Positions 8,072 to 18,744 are shown, numbered from the stretch's first letter. The stretch: DNA of 53,050 bases from Chroococcus sp. CMT-3BRIN-NPC107 (GCA_019359635.1 JAHHGY010000021.1:1-53050); one strand, 5' to 3'. Translations and numbers: made by a program. The notes: generated by a model from the letters alone, not told the origin.

Positions 8072-9940
8072 TTAAAGTCCGAAATTAAAAATTTGGTTGT
8101 AAGCCGACCAGTGGGGAAAACTTAAGAAAGCGCCCAAAATACTAATTCCAATCAAAATTGTCAGCGCGTAAAACTGAGATTGACCGGAAGTGCTGTACTT
8201 CAAGCTTTCTCCACTTAAAAGCGAAACTAACCCCACCAAATTCACCGCGCCGTCTACAATAAAACGGTCAACCCAAGCGGTAATTTTAGAAACTCGATCC
8301 ACCGCAAACACAATAGTTAGACGATAGAGATTGGGGGTATAAAAGTCATAGGCAAATAAGTTTTGCAAAGCTTTCGATGGTAGTTGTATGGGCTTGGGTA
8401 AAGTGTTTCCTAGATAAATTACGCCGCCAAGAGTGCAACCAAAAACACTCGACCAAAACAGCAGCATTGCTACATCTTTGTTTAAATTGCTCCAATTAGG
8501 TAGCAAAGAGGCATTTTCTAAAACTAAAGGTAAATGCAACGTAAAGCCTAGCAGTAGCATCATTGGTATTACTAACAGCCACAAAGCTTCGGGCGATCGC
8601 GTTGTCATCTGTTTTGGCTTCCCACCAAAAATTAGCGCAAACATCCTGACTAAACTAAAAGCTGTCAAAGCATTGACAAGTAAAACTATTCCCACTAACC
8701 AAGGCTGAGTTATCCATAAAGTATCGGCTAAATTCAACAGCGCCCAAAAACTACCAAAAGGAGGACAGCCAATTAAAGCCGCCGTACCGCCTAAAAAAGC
8801 TAAACCTGATATCGGACGACGCGACCACAACCCGCCCATTTGTGTCAAATCCTGGGTAATGTTGTTCCAAATAATGCCGCCGATGACCATAATCAATAAG
8901 CCCATCGCTACGGCGTGAGTTAGTACAAGTAACAGTGCTGCATCGTTTTGTCCCGTACCAACGGCAATAAATACAAGACCCATGTAAGCGCTGACCGAAT
9001 AGGATAAAGCGCGTTTAATGTCAATTTGAGCGATCGCAATGCAAGAACCACCCACCGCCGTTACTGTCCCAATCAGCACTAACGCAGACATGGTTATAGG
9101 AGATAAGCTTAGGATAGGTTCGAGCTTTATTAGTACCCACGCTCCCGTTGATACTACTACTGAATTGCGTAATATCGTGCTAGGAAGCGGGCCTTCCATT
9201 GCTTCATCTAGCCACAGATGCAAGGGAAATTGAGCGCATTTACCCATTGGTCCAGCAATTAATGCCAAGCTAATTAAAGTAATTACTTTCGGGTCTGGAT
9301 GCGCCGTAGCTGCCCAATCGCTTAATTCCCAATAGTTCCAAGTCCCAGTTAAAGATAATAAGGCAATTACTCCCATTAGTAATATTAAGTCGCCTACCCG
9401 CTTAGTCAAAAAGGCATCTCTAGCCCCCGTAACTACCAAAGGTTGACTAAACCACAGCCCGACTAAAAGGTAAGTTCCCAAAGTTAGTATTTCTAGAATT
9501 ACATAGCTAAAAAACAAAGAATTACACAACGCTAAAGCACACATACCGCATTCAAAAAGTGCCAATAGCGCATAAAATCGCGCCCATCCCCAGTCCATTT
9601 CCATGTATCCAACGGCATAAATCTGGGCGAGTAGATTCATTCCAGTTACAAGTACCGTTGCACCGACAGTAATTGCCGAAATTTCTATCGGCAATGAAAT
9701 ATCTAAGTTAGCAACTTGTAGCCAGGGAATAATTATTTGTTGTGGTGGCTGATTCCAAGTCGCTTGCAGCGCAATTACACCATGCGCTAAAGCAATAAAT
9801 GTCATTACTAAATTGATATAACCCGCAGGTCTTGGTCCCGTGCGCCGGATGATTCCTGGCGACCAAGGTATGGTCAAAACTGCCCCCATTAAGGCATACA
9901 AAGGCACAAACCAAATGGTTTGGAGAAAAAATTGCGCCAT
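8072..9940 (-). CDS. ndhF3: NADH dehydrogenase-like subunit 5, NdhF3
   Basis: A 622-residue NuoL/NdhF-type subunit with about 16 transmembrane helices. Recognisable parts are the helix-5 Glu region (SLFFSYVILEILTLGTYLL), the channel core MGKCAQFPLHLWLDEAMEGP and IDIKRALSYSVSAYMGLVF, and a long C-terminal lateral helix. Proteins with LDEAMEGPLPS rather than LPDAMEGPTPVS are typical of the CO2-uptake F3/F4 forms. It is the first gene of a five-gene minus-strand operon ending with cupS. The 486-bp upstream region should hold the carbon-regulated promoter. Confidence 0.92.
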   Translation of the reverse strand: MAQFFLQTIWFVPLYALMGAVLTIPWSPGIIRRTGPRPAGYINLVMTFIALAHGVIALQATWNQPPQQIIIPWLQVANLDISLPIEISAITVGATVLVTGMNLLAQIYAVGYMEMDWGWARFYALLALFECGMCALALCNSLFFSYVILEILTLGTYLLVGLWFSQPLVVTGARDAFLTKRVGDLILLMGVIALLSLTGTWNYWELSDWAATAHPDPKVITLISLALIAGPMGKCAQFPLHLWLDEAMEGPLPSTILRNSVVVSTGAWVLIKLEPILSLSPITMSALVLIGTVTAVGGSCIAIAQIDIKRALSYSVSAYMGLVFIAVGTGQNDAALLLVLTHAVAMGLLIMVIGGIIWNNITQDLTQMGGLWSRRPISGLAFLGGTAALIGCPPFGSFWALLNLADTLWITQPWLVGIVLLVNALTAFSLVRMFALIFGGKPKQMTTRSPEALWLLVIPMMLLLGFTLHLPLVLENASLLPNWSNLNKDVAMLLFWSSVFGCTLGGVIYLGNTLPKPIQLPSKALQNLFAYDFYTPNLYRLTIVFAVDRVSKITAWVDRFIVDGAVNLVGLVSLLSGESLKYSTSGQSQFYALTILIGISILGAFLSFPHWSAYNQIFNFGL

Positions 9941-10426
9941 CGGTACTAACTCTATATTGATTTAAGACAAATTAACTTTTTAGGACAAATTCGCACTCGT
10001 CGCATGTAACTAGCAACCTTTAAGCCTCAAGCAAATTTATATTTGTTTAAGGTTTAATATAATTAGAAGCTTACCTTGTAATGGTTTTATAAGTAAATTA
10101 TTAATTTAACGTAACTGGCAATAATATTGATTAACTTTGCTTATGTATGTATTTTTACTCATTGATATTATCAATGAGTATTATTGGTAATTTTTATGAT
10201 TACTTTTTAATAAAAACAAAGCTTGCCGCTCTAGACCTAGCAGCTGTTAAAGTCAATGTATAGCAAGCAATCAGCGTTGTTTACTTTGATGAATAGATAA
10301 GGGAAAGACCATAGAAATAATCAATAGTTTCCCTATTATCAAATAGTAATCCGTAAAATAAGTTCTAAAAATTAGCTGGTAAATTGAACAAGCTCAACTT
10401 TCATCTATAGTAATGATTCAAATATC
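9941..10426. other. AT-rich promoter region of the ndhF3 operon
   Basis: No protein gene is visible in this very AT-rich 486-bp stretch between ndhF3 and the 3' end of the zur-like gene. It holds several dyads: a strong palindrome at 10157-10179, a weaker one around 10040-10051 (CAAAT, 4-nt loop, ATTTG), and ATCAAT/ATTGAT half-sites near 9957, 10127 and 10317. This is what a LysR-controlled, inorganic-carbon-responsive promoter would look like, but I cannot place the transcription start. Confidence 0.55.
10157..10179. promoter_or_regulatory. Perfect palindrome upstream of ndhF3, candidate operator
   Basis: Two 10-base arms, ACTCATTGAT and ATCAATGAGT, are exactly complementary around a 3-base centre (ATT), 217 bp upstream of the ndhF3 start. 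The arms contain ATCAATG and CATTGAT, which resemble half-sites reported for the LysR regulator NdhR/CcmR of the CO2-uptake genes. The full reported spacing (TCAATG-N10-ATCAAT) is not present, so the assignment is inference. It is too symmetric and too AT-rich for a typical terminator and has no T tract. Confidence 0.45.
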
Positions 10427-10828
10427 CTATGTACTTCTATTATCGGTTTGAATTAGTTGGCATTGGTGGCACAAACCAAAAAATTCTAAAGTATGATAAA
10501 AAATCTTGAATTTATGAAAGTTGTGTAGCTGTGTTTCTAATTCATGTACGGGGCATTCGTCAATTAGGATAGACTGACCGCATTGCAAGCAAGTAAGATG
10601 GTGTTTATCTTGCTGCACCAAACTATAAAGCGATTCCCCCGAAGCGAGAGTTCGCACTTGTACAATACCTTCAAGTTTTAAAGCTTCCAAGGCGCGATAA
10701 ATAGTCGCTAAACCTATATTTTGGCTAGTACGCAGTTTTACGTAGATATCTTGAGCAGAAATAGCCCGGTTTAGGGTTTTGAGGAGTTTAAGAATTCGCT
10801 CTTGGCTGCGGGTGCGTTCAGTTTTCAT
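10427..10828 (-). CDS. zur: Fur-family regulator, Zur type
   Basis: A 133-residue Fur-superfamily repressor. The winged helix occupies about residues 5-80 (SQERILKLLKTLNRAISAQDIYVKL, then GLATIYRALEALKLEGIVQ). The dimerisation domain has two structural-zinc CxxC pairs, CLQCG and CHQC. The sequence HHLTCLQCG plus CPVHELE resembles the cyanobacterial FurB/Zur group more than Fur or PerR. Zur represses zinc uptake and zinc-sparing genes. It is transcribed alone, divergent from purS. A COG0523 GTPase that could be a Zur target lies at 38920. PerR is the main alternative. Confidence 0.78.
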   Translation of the reverse strand: MKTERTRSQERILKLLKTLNRAISAQDIYVKLRTSQNIGLATIYRALEALKLEGIVQVRTLASGESLYSLVQQDKHHLTCLQCGQSILIDECPVHELETQLHNFHKFKIFYHTLEFFGLCHQCQLIQTDNRST

Positions 10829-10942
10829 AATGAATTGGTTGCGAAAATTTTTGCCATGCTAATTTTAGTTTTCCTCTTGCCTACTACCAGAACTACAATT
10901 TGGGGGTAGGATAACGTTTGTTGCTTTCCTCACTGCTACTTT

Positions 10943-11218
10943 ATGAATCAACAGTATCAAGCTAATATCTATATTACTCTGCGCCCCTCCGTACTCGATC
11001 CAGCAGGAACTGCTGTGCAATCGGGATTAAAGCATATGGGCTACGAACAAGTAGAACAAGTTAGAATTGGTAAGTATATCGAACTTCGGTTCTCATCAAC
11101 GGATGAAACTACTGCACGGCAACAGTTAGATAAAATGTGCGAACAGCTATTAGCAAACACAGTAATTGAAAATTATCGCTTTGATTTAGTAGAAGTAGCC
11201 GTAGAAATCGGAGCATAG
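10943..11218 (+). CDS. purS: FGAM synthase subunit PurS
   Basis: A 91-residue PurS, the small scaffold of the three-part phosphoribosylformylglycinamidine synthase (PurL-PurQ-PurS), step 4 of de novo purine synthesis. The family start is YQANIYITLRPSVLDPAG, followed by VRIGKYIEL. It joins glutaminase and synthase parts and helps transfer ammonia. The purQ gene follows after 3 bp, so the two are co-transcribed; purL is not in the window. Confidence 0.95.
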   Translation: MNQQYQANIYITLRPSVLDPAGTAVQSGLKHMGYEQVEQVRIGKYIELRFSSTDETTARQQLDKMCEQLLANTVIENYRFDLVEVAVEIGA

Positions 11219-11221
11219 AGA

Positions 11222-11896
11222 ATGAAGTTTGGAGTTATAGTTTTTCCTGGCTCAAATTGCGATCGCGATGTGGCTTATGTAACGCGCGATATCCTCAAGC
11301 AACCTACGCGCATGGTATGGCATCAAGAAACAGATATCAGCGATATAGATGTGGTAATAGTCCCTGGAGGCTTTAGTTACGGCGATTATTTGCGTTGTGG
11401 AGCGATCGCGCGTTTTTCAAAAGTCATGCAGCAAGTCGTCTCCCATGCCCAACAGGGTAAGTTTGTGTTAGGGATCTGCAATGGTTTTCAGGTACTAACG
11501 GAGGCGGGATTGTTACCGGGGGCCTTGATGCGAAACCGAGATATGTTGTTTGTGTGCGATCGCGCTGCTATTAAAGTAGAACGCAATAACTTACCCTGGA
11601 CGCAAGCTTACAACCAAAATCAAATCATTACTTTACCTATTGCTCATGGAGAAGGACAGTTTTACGCCGATAGTGAAGTTTTAGCACAGCTAGAAGACAA
11701 CGGACAGGTTTTATTTCGTTATGAGGGCGAAAACCCCAACGGATCGGTAAATAATATTGCTGGAATCTGTAACATTGCTGGTAATGTATTGGGAATGATG
11801 CCCCATCCCGAAAGAGCTTCCGATCCTATGCTTGGCGGTACAGATGGTTTGAAATTGTTTAAAGGATTAATCGCAAAAGTGAAAGCCTTAGCTTAA
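11222..11896 (+). CDS. purQ: FGAM synthase glutaminase PurQ
   Basis: A 224-residue class I glutamine amidotransferase that releases ammonia from glutamine for the FGAM synthase complex. The nucleophile Cys is in LGICNGFQVLTEAGLLPGAL (about residue 88), and the catalytic His-x-Glu is in MMPHPERASDP near the end. The start FGVIVFPGSNCDRDV is typical. The last 9 bp overlap the 3' end of the convergent Uma2 gene. Confidence 0.96.
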   Translation: MKFGVIVFPGSNCDRDVAYVTRDILKQPTRMVWHQETDISDIDVVIVPGGFSYGDYLRCGAIARFSKVMQQVVSHAQQGKFVLGICNGFQVLTEAGLLPGALMRNRDMLFVCDRAAIKVERNNLPWTQAYNQNQIITLPIAHGEGQFYADSEVLAQLEDNGQVLFRYEGENPNGSVNNIAGICNIAGNVLGMMPHPERASDPMLGGTDGLKLFKGLIAKVKALA

Positions 11897-12478
11897 GACA
11901 GCGCTAATATCTAGTACAAATCCTGGCAATACATCTTCTCCTCTCAAAATTACTGGATTAGAGAGTAATTCTACATCTTGACTAGGGCGATATATTTCCA
12001 CTCGTCGGTTTTTTGAATCTATTAACCAACCCAAACGCGCCCCATTAGCTATATATTCCTGCATTTTTAGCTGAGTTTGCTTAAGGGAATCTGTAGGAGA
12101 AAGTAACTCAACCACAAAATCGGGACACAAGGGCAAAAATTTCTCTCTCTGTTGTGGTGTAAGAGCTTTCCATCGCTCTAACTTCAACCAAGATACGTCG
12201 GGGGCGCGGACTGAACCATTAGGCAGCGTAAAGCCTCCACTAGAGTCAAAGCCTTTACCTAACTTAGTTTGTCTATTCCAAATTCCTAGCTGCACCGCAA
12301 TTTCAAAGTTTTGGTTTCCTGTTTCTCCTCCAGTGGGCGGCATAATTATTATTTCTCCTGAAGCGGTGCGCTCAAATCTTAAGTCGCGGTTATTTTGACA
12401 TAGCTGGAAAAACTGCTCGTCTGTCAAATTAAGACTTAATTGCAATGTTGGAGGTAAACTAACTGTTGCCGCATCCAT
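11888..12478 (-). CDS. Uma2-family (DUF820) putative endonuclease
   Basis: A 196-residue member of the Uma2 family, a PD-(D/E)XK-fold group greatly expanded in cyanobacteria, often scattered singly and of unknown role. Family motifs are IIMPPTGGETGNQN, RAPDVSWL, CPDFVVELLSPTDSL and KMQEYIANGARLGWLID. The Asp of APD and Glu of VVEL are likely metal ligands. It overlaps purQ tail to tail by 9 bp. A broken paralogue of its C-terminus sits directly upstream (12529-12636). Confidence 0.85.
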   Translation of the reverse strand: MDAATVSLPPTLQLSLNLTDEQFFQLCQNNRDLRFERTASGEIIIMPPTGGETGNQNFEIAVQLGIWNRQTKLGKGFDSSGGFTLPNGSVRAPDVSWLKLERWKALTPQQREKFLPLCPDFVVELLSPTDSLKQTQLKMQEYIANGARLGWLIDSKNRRVEIYRPSQDVELLSNPVILRGEDVLPGFVLDISAVLS

Positions 12479-12528
12479 AGCTTTATCTTAGTAAAGTCAT
12501 ATTTATATAATTTAGCTACTTTTATCGC

Positions 12529-12636
12529 TTAATTAGGCGACAGAATTTGAGCCATATTTAATACAAATCCTGGCAATACATCTTCTCCTCTCAACGTTAC
12601 TGGATTAGAGAGTAATTCTACATCTTCTTGACTAGA
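12529..12636 (-). pseudogene. C-terminal remnant of a second Uma2 gene
   Basis: The minus-strand frame reads SQEDVELLSNPVTLRGEDV, then LPGFVLNMAQILSPN and a TAA. This parallels the end of the intact neighbour (SQDVELLSNPVILRGEDVLPGFVLDISAVLS) but has its own C-terminus, so it is the tail of a paralogue rather than a copied strip of the same gene. The rest of the gene is missing: the frame runs directly into the 80-bp repeat at 12634-12713. There is no start codon or ribosome site of its own. Confidence 0.75.
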
Positions 12637-12713
12637 GCGAGTTCTCTTTATTGATCAAATCTTTAGATTAGTTACATAATCACAACTCCCGCCTCAGGGG
12701 TTTTTAGCCCTTA
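12634..12713 (+). repeat. 80-bp dispersed repeat, copy 1
   Basis: This stretch matches the reverse complement of 46542-46621 at about 76 of 80 positions by eye. It contains the core AATCTTTAGATTAGTTACAT. Sequence on either side is unrelated between the copies. It abuts the truncated Uma2 gene on one side and lies 22 bp from the dapF stop on the other, so it looks like the left-over end of a mobile element. In both copies it includes the same short coding end (SLLIKSLD or SLFIKSLD, then TAG). Confidence 0.75.
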
Positions 12714-12735
12714 TCAAGTTTTTGCAATACAACCG

Positions 12736-13578
12736 TTAGTTAATTGTTCCTGCAAATACCCGCTCTTGCGCCCCAGTCATGTAGAGCCTTTGGTCGGGTT
12801 CTGACCATTCAATTAGCAAATCGCCGCCGGTAAGTTCTACTGTCGCTGTGCGATCGCACTTAAGAGTAAGTACGCCAGCTACTAGCGCCGCACAAGCGCC
12901 TGTTCCGCAAGCTAAAGTTATACCTGCGCCTCGTTCCCAAACGCGCATTTTTAGGCGATCGCGTCCCATAACTTGAATAAACTCCGTATTAGTTTTTTGC
13001 GGGAAAGCTGGATGATGCTCGAATTGAGCGCCAATTTTTTCTAAATCTATCCCAGCGACATCTTCAACAAAGGTTATGCAGTGAGGGTTTCCCATGCTTA
13101 CACAAGTCACTAACCAAGTTTTTCCCGCTACTTCTAGGGATTCATTAATTACTTTTTGTTCTGGAGAACTTAAGGTAGTAGGAATTTCTTTTGCTAGGAG
13201 TTTTGGTAAACCCATATCAACTTTTACTTGACCATCTGCTAATATTTGGGGAGAAATAACACCAGCTAGAGTATGAATGCGATATTGGATGTTTTTGGCA
13301 TGATTTCCTTCTAATTGGCTAATAAATCCGGCTAAACACCGCATCCCGTTACCACACATTTCGGGTTCTGAACCATCGGAATTGATGATTCTCATTGTGT
13401 AATCCGTGCCTTCAAGACCTGGAAGCGCGAAAATTACCCCATCTGCACCAATACCAAAATGGCGATCGCAGAGTTTGATTGCTTGCTCTGGAGATACTAT
13501 AAGTTCTGACGACAAGCGATTATCAATTAAGATAAAATCGTTTCCTAGTCCTTGATATTTAACAAACTCGATAGACAC
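12736..13578 (-). CDS. dapF: Diaminopimelate epimerase
   Basis: A 280-residue DapF, which converts LL- to meso-diaminopimelate for lysine and peptidoglycan synthesis. The two catalytic cysteines are in [11 protein letters not shown] (about 75) and [11 protein letters not shown] (about 225); [12 protein letters not shown] is the family start. The start is GTG (GTG TCT ATC GAG). It is divergent from hfq with a gap of about 100 bp. Confidence 0.96.
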   Translation of the reverse strand: MSIEFVKYQGLGNDFILIDNRLSSELIVSPEQAIKLCDRHFGIGADGVIFALPGLEGTDYTMRIINSDGSEPEMCGNGMRCLAGFISQLEGNHAKNIQYRIHTLAGVISPQILADGQVKVDMGLPKLLAKEIPTTLSSPEQKVINESLEVAGKTWLVTCVSMGNPHCITFVEDVAGIDLEKIGAQFEHHPAFPQKTNTEFIQVMGRDRLKMRVWERGAGITLACGTGACAALVAGVLTLKCDRTATVELTGGDLLIEWSEPDQRLYMTGAQERVFAGTIN

Positions 13579-13676
13579 GATTTTTAGTCCTCCCGGAAGT
13601 AGCTGAAAATACTATAGTTGTATGATGTTTCTCTATTTTTACTCAACCGATCGCAGTGTTTGCTAGGAATTAATTG

Positions 13677-13892
13677 ATGAAAAGTGATTTTGATGTAGCT
13701 TCACCCAGCATAAAGCAAGTACAGATGCTGATCAAAGAAGCTAAACCCGTAGAAGTAAAGTTGCTGAGTGGCGATTTACTTAGTGGCAAGCTACTGTGGC
13801 AAGATCAAACCTGTGTATGTATGGTTGATAACAGCGAACAGAATATTACTATTTGGCGACAGGCGATCGCATTTATTAAAACCAAAAGTTAA
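13677..13892 (+). CDS. hfq: Hfq, cyanobacterial type
   Basis: A 71-residue Sm-like protein. The Sm1 region reads SIKQVQMLIKEAKPVEVKLL then GDLLSGKLLWQDQTCVCMVD, and Sm2 is IWRQAIAFI. As in other cyanobacterial Hfq proteins, the classical RNA-binding YKHA motif is absent; in the cyanobacterial protein studied, the role is linked to type IV pilus function rather than sRNA pairing. The ATG at 13677 is preferred because AGGA lies 8 bp upstream; a TTG sits one codon earlier. Its stop shares a TTAA with the downstream gene on the other strand. Confidence 0.87.
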   Translation: MKSDFDVASPSIKQVQMLIKEAKPVEVKLLSGDLLSGKLLWQDQTCVCMVDNSEQNITIWRQAIAFIKTKS

Positions 13893-15154
13893 TTTCTTGC
13901 CAAAATCTGCTCTAAAATTGTCGGATCTTTAATTTCCCGATCTTTTGCTAGTAATAGCACTTTGGAGATAACTTCGGCGGTTTTGGGATCGTTGTCAGCA
14001 AAAGGTAAAAATACTCGTCCGCGATGCTGAGAATGGACGGGGACAATACACAAATATCCTCCGGGTTGGCGGTGAACTCCAGCACTACCCAAATGTACGG
14101 AATAACTACCTAAATGACCTTCTATTAAGGCGTGGGAGTTTTCTAACTTTACATTAGATATTTGTAGCAAACGGCAGGTTTCCCGAATTAAAGCCGATCG
14201 CATTTCAACAGTGGAAGCAGTGGCTTCGGGGTCTACTCCGCCTTGGTGCGCCACGCTGACAACTAAATCTAAGTCGCGCATTACTTCACTAAAAACTAGC
14301 GGCGAAACTTGAGAAAGTTCTAAAGGCTTCCATTCTCCGCGTCTGGTAAATTCCACGCCTTCGAGAGTTAAGCCTTCAACTTCTGTCGGGGAAAAGTAGC
14401 CATCAACAAAAGTTAGCCAAACCGAAAGATTCTCCTCGTGAAAAGTGCGTCTAATACCTTCTTCTGGCTGACTTATCCAACCTCTTTGACCCAATAGCGC
14501 CAAAGCCTGCCTAGAATTAACTTGGTGTCCGGCGTAACGATGGGAAACCGTGCGATCGCTTCTTTCGGTAGTAGTTAGTACGTACAATTCTCTAAATACT
14601 TGCTTAAACGGCTGCTGGCGTTGGGTTTGAAAACAATCTTGCTGCCACAAATGCCATAAATTAGTCCCTAATAAATCGTAAGGATGAGCAATGCGTAAAC
14701 TAATATTGCCTGTAGGTGTAATTGAGCGATCGTAAGACTTCAAAAATCGCCCTTGTTCTACAGGATAGCCAATAGCACTTTCGCCAATAAAGACTAATTT
14801 TTCTAGCATCGGTGCTAGTACGGGATGGGTACAAAGTTGCTGCAATTGTTCCGCCGTAAAGCGATCGCCGCGACACATGGCTTGTTCTAGAGATAGTCGC
14901 ATTCTTGAAGCTTGACGAGTAATATCTTGTTTGCGTTCTTGCAATTGGACGATGCTATGCTCTTTTTTGTACTTGGCGGGAATAGCTTTTAAAGGTTTTG
15001 AGTTGTTTGTGATGGTTATTTTTGGTTCGCCGTACTCAATCGCTAAAGCCACTACTAAAGTGTCAATTGTCACTGTTTGGGGTTGTTTGACCAAATCGGC
15101 TACGGCTTGCTTCCATCGCCCACTGGAGGCGCATGGGGTCTGTATAACCAGCAT
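13889..15154 (-). pseudogene. DUF4132 protein, 3' part after frameshift
   Basis: This frame encodes the C-terminal ~400 residues of a very large protein, including the region I recognise as the DUF4132 end (KPLKAIPAKYKKEHS, RLSLEQAMCRGDRFTAEQL, HPVLAPMLEKLVFIGE). It overlaps the upstream frame by 92 bp, and its apparent first 20 residues are only an out-of-frame read of the other part. True sequence starts at about AVADLVKQPQTVTI (near 15106). A single extra base, or two missing, at about 15107 separates it from the 5' part. The function of the family is unknown. Confidence 0.75.
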
Positions 15155-18100
15155 TTCGGGCTAAGTTTTCTAAGGCGATACTAACGGCTAGTTTTTCGCT
15201 TGCTTGTCTTTGCGACCCAAATTGGCGGCTAGTACGTAGAAATTCTTGAATAATTTGGTAACGTTCTAATAAATCGCGATCGCGCTTTTTCCTTTTTGCC
15301 AGTGGTAATAATCCAAGCGATCGCACAGCGTCTTGATTGCGTTTTTGCGTTACCCGATTTACTAATTCTACCTTTTCAACTTTCCCCAACATTGCGTAGG
15401 CAAATAGTTGCGCCCGTTTGTGTCCAATTCCACCCGAAGTGTATTGTGCGGCGTTGTCTAAAGCCTGCCATCGTTCGGCTTTCAATGCCTGATAAACTCG
15501 TGTAAACCAATCTATATCTACCGCACCATTTAATAAATCTTGTCCAGTTAGGGGCGTGTATTCGCTAATTTGAGCATTCCAAGTTTCTCTAATTTCTTGC
15601 TCAACTTGCCAGTTATTATCTTTAGTGTGGGCGTGAATCCACCACACAGCTTGAGCAAAAGAGCGCCATTTTAAAGCTGATTCTACATAATTTGCCCATT
15701 GTGGCGCATAAATTGTCAATTCTATTAATTGTTGCTGATCGATATTTGCCGCTTTTACCTGCGTTGCAAAATCCTGTGGTGTTTCGCCATCTTTAGGGAA
15801 AGACACGCGAATTAAATGGCTGAATACTCTAGCTTTTCCGTTGGTGTCGTAACTCCAACCTCGCACTAACTTATTTTTGCACACTGCTTGCAGTAAGGCG
15901 ATTAAATTATTTATACCTGGTAGGCTTCGCAATGCCAAAGCTGCTTGGGATGCAACGGTTGGTAATTCACCGCGTTTGAGTTCTATTTCGATGATCCGGT
16001 TGCGAATACGATCGCCTATCTCTAATAAAATTGGATATTGAGCTAACTTAGACGGTAATTTTCGACCTGTAATCTGTCCTAAATCTCTAAAATGGTCAAT
16101 CCCTGAACCTAAAAATTGATCTAATAAATCCGCCTCTGTCGCTGCACCAATATCAAAAGCAATTAAAACATCTTCTAAAACGGGGCGATAGCGCCGTGCT
16201 TGCGGTACAGGTTCATCTAGCCAGCGTAATAATTGCCAAAACCTTGCTTGCTGCGCGTTACTCCAAGCTGATGCAAATCTAGAACGATGATATTTAGTAA
16301 TATTCAACCAGCTTAATAATGAATCTTGATAGCGCCAGTCATCCCATGAAGATTTAAAGTTTTGTATCAATACTTCTTGAGGAACGAATTTAAAGCTAGT
16401 CGTGACTGCATCAAGGAGAAAATCTACTGCTGTTGTAGGTATTGGATGCGATCGCATGAACCAATGGCAAATAGGGTGAATTATATCTGGATACCGCAGT
16501 TTTTCAATATCAATAAATAAGTTCTGACAGGCATTTTTCCACCACGACTCATTGCTAAAATTGGATTTGTATTGTTTTAAAGAAGCTAAGATTTGGAGTA
16601 ATGCTAAATTCTCCTCATCCTGCAATTGAGATAAGTTTTCTTGCCACCAATTTTCCCATACTTCCCGCAGTGGTAGGCGTTTAATATCTTCCTCTAAAGG
16701 TTTAGTAAAATCGGGGTTAGGAAATCCGTAACGGATATTTCCAAGTAATTCTTCTCTTGTTGTTTGGTAAGACTCAGTAATAATAATTGCTGTTTGGCGG
16801 TGAGTATGAATTAACTCATCTAAAGATTCTAAACAAGCTTGCGCGGCGGGCGTAACAAATAAACGCGGTTGTGTTACATTTATTAATCTTGGCGCTGTAC
16901 GTTGGCTTGGATCTAACAATCCTAAAGCATTATAAAAGGTTAAAACTTCTTGACTATCCGCCAAGATTGTATCTAAAAGTTGCTTTTCGGTATCGGTTTG
17001 TTTTTGGCGCTGTAATTGATATTCTTGGGCTAAATTGCGAACTTCTGTAACTAAACGATTTTTATCCACCATTTGACACAAAAGTTCTAATCCCGCTTGC
17101 CTTTGTAATAGAGTTGCATTTAGTAGTCGTTCTGCGGAAGACTTCGCATTTGTATCTGATTGATTGAGTAGTAATTGCAATAATCCGCGCCGTAAATCCC
17201 CAGATTTGCGCGTAAGTAAGCCTTCTAACTCAACTGCTTCGGCGGGAGTGATTGTACAATTAGCTAAAAATTGTAATACTCGCGATCGCACCCAACTACT
17301 ATTATCGCCAACTAAAGAAAACAAAGTTTGACGAATTTCCTCATCCCAAGGTTGAACTTGAGATAGTTTTTGAGCAATAGATGCGCGATCGTATACATTG
17401 CAAATTGATAGGTATGGTATTAATCTTTTAGGCGATCGCGTACCCAAGTTATAATTTAAAGCCGAGCCTACACTTTCTTTATCTACAGAAATTGTCATCC
17501 AATGCCATACCAAAGGCTCTAAAACTTTAGTTTTGCTAGGAAAACTAGGAACAACTCGTTCTAATCTTTCAAATAAATCTGTTTCTTTAATAGTGCTTCT
17601 ATTTAATACTCTAAGTGCCGTAGCAGCTACCCGTAAATCTTCATCATCTAAAGCGGGTAATAGAGCAATTTGGGCTTCAGCTATACCTAATTGAGCTAAC
17701 AAATGTGCAGCAACAAATCGCCGCTCGACAATTGGATCTTGTAATAACTTACTAGCTGTTGCAATAGATAAAATTGCATCGTTCAAAGCAATTGTCCATA
17801 ATGCTAAATATACAGTTTGAGCCTCATTACTTTCTAAAGCTGAGGCTTGTTCTTCAGGATTTCCTAAAAACAGTAAAACTTGTTCTAGTATTGCCTTAAC
17901 TACTCGATTATTAACCGAATCCCAACCAAAGCCAAACCAAATATCTACTGCTCGAACTGTAGCACTAAACCGAGTTAAATCGTGTTCTACCAATAAGCGC
18001 AACATCCGACGAAAAGCATCAGGATGAGCCTCATCAATAGTTTCTAAAATAGTTTGCCTTAAGCCTTCTTGACGCTGCGCCGCTAATAGCAAGTTTTCAA

Positions 18101-18743
18101 TAAAATCCCAGCCATCAGGACGATTAGCGATTAATAATGCACGGGTAACGTGACGACCCATTGCCCCTATTTCGTGTTCGCCTCTAGCAGAATCCAAGAG
18201 AATATCAAAAACTTTATTTCCTTCCTCAGAATTACTATTAATTGCTGCCGCAAATAAAATTCCCAAAGTATCGTTTGCGTAACCTAAATAAGGAGTCCAA
18301 GCAGCAACCCAAATTATATCTTGCTCGTAACCTTCGATGATAGAAAATAACTGTTTTAGCCATTGAAAACGAACAGATTGATTGATTTCTGGTGTATTAA
18401 GAGCGCGAAAAGACTTGCGTTGCCAACCAGCTTGATAAGGCAAACATGAAAATAATTGTAATGCAGCTTCTATATATAAATAAATTCTCGGAGACAGCAA
18501 TTTAAAAATTATTAATCTTTCCTCAGCCCTCAAACTATTAAGTTGACTAAAACCTCTATCTTGTGCCTCGTACTTACTAAGATATTCGCTATAAATTTGA
18601 CCAGAAGGATTGCGCTCTAAAATCGCAAAAACTATTTCTTTTAATGCTTCTGGTAAATCCATCACCTTAAAAGATTTAGTTTCTCTCCAATTGGGAATGC
18701 GAAAAGTTTGTAGTTGTTCTTTAGCGTATTCTGGGTTTAACAT
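15063..18743 (-). pseudogene. Large DUF5724/DUF4132 helical-repeat protein, 5' part
   Basis: A frame of 1226 codons rich in HEAT-like alpha-helical repeats (for example LLQDPIVERRFVAAHLLAQL then EDLRVAATALRVL near residue 350). The sequence up to GYTDPMRLQWAMEA is family-like; the last 12 or so residues (SRSRFGQTTPNSDN) are an out-of-frame tail. Joined to the 3' part, the ancestral product would be about 1610 residues. There is no signal peptide or membrane segment, so it is probably a large cytoplasmic scaffold. A 144-residue gene precedes it by 1 bp. A sequencing error at 15107 would restore an intact gene. Confidence 0.75.
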
Positions 18744-18744
18744 T

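Noticed and set aside
10100-10200. Full NdhR motif TCAATG-N10-ATCAAT upstream of ndhF3
   Set aside because: Half-sites occur but not with the reported spacing, so I call only a candidate operator.
13000-13500. Frames antisense to dapF and other housekeeping genes
   Set aside because: Short, without ribosome sites, and opposite well-conserved genes.
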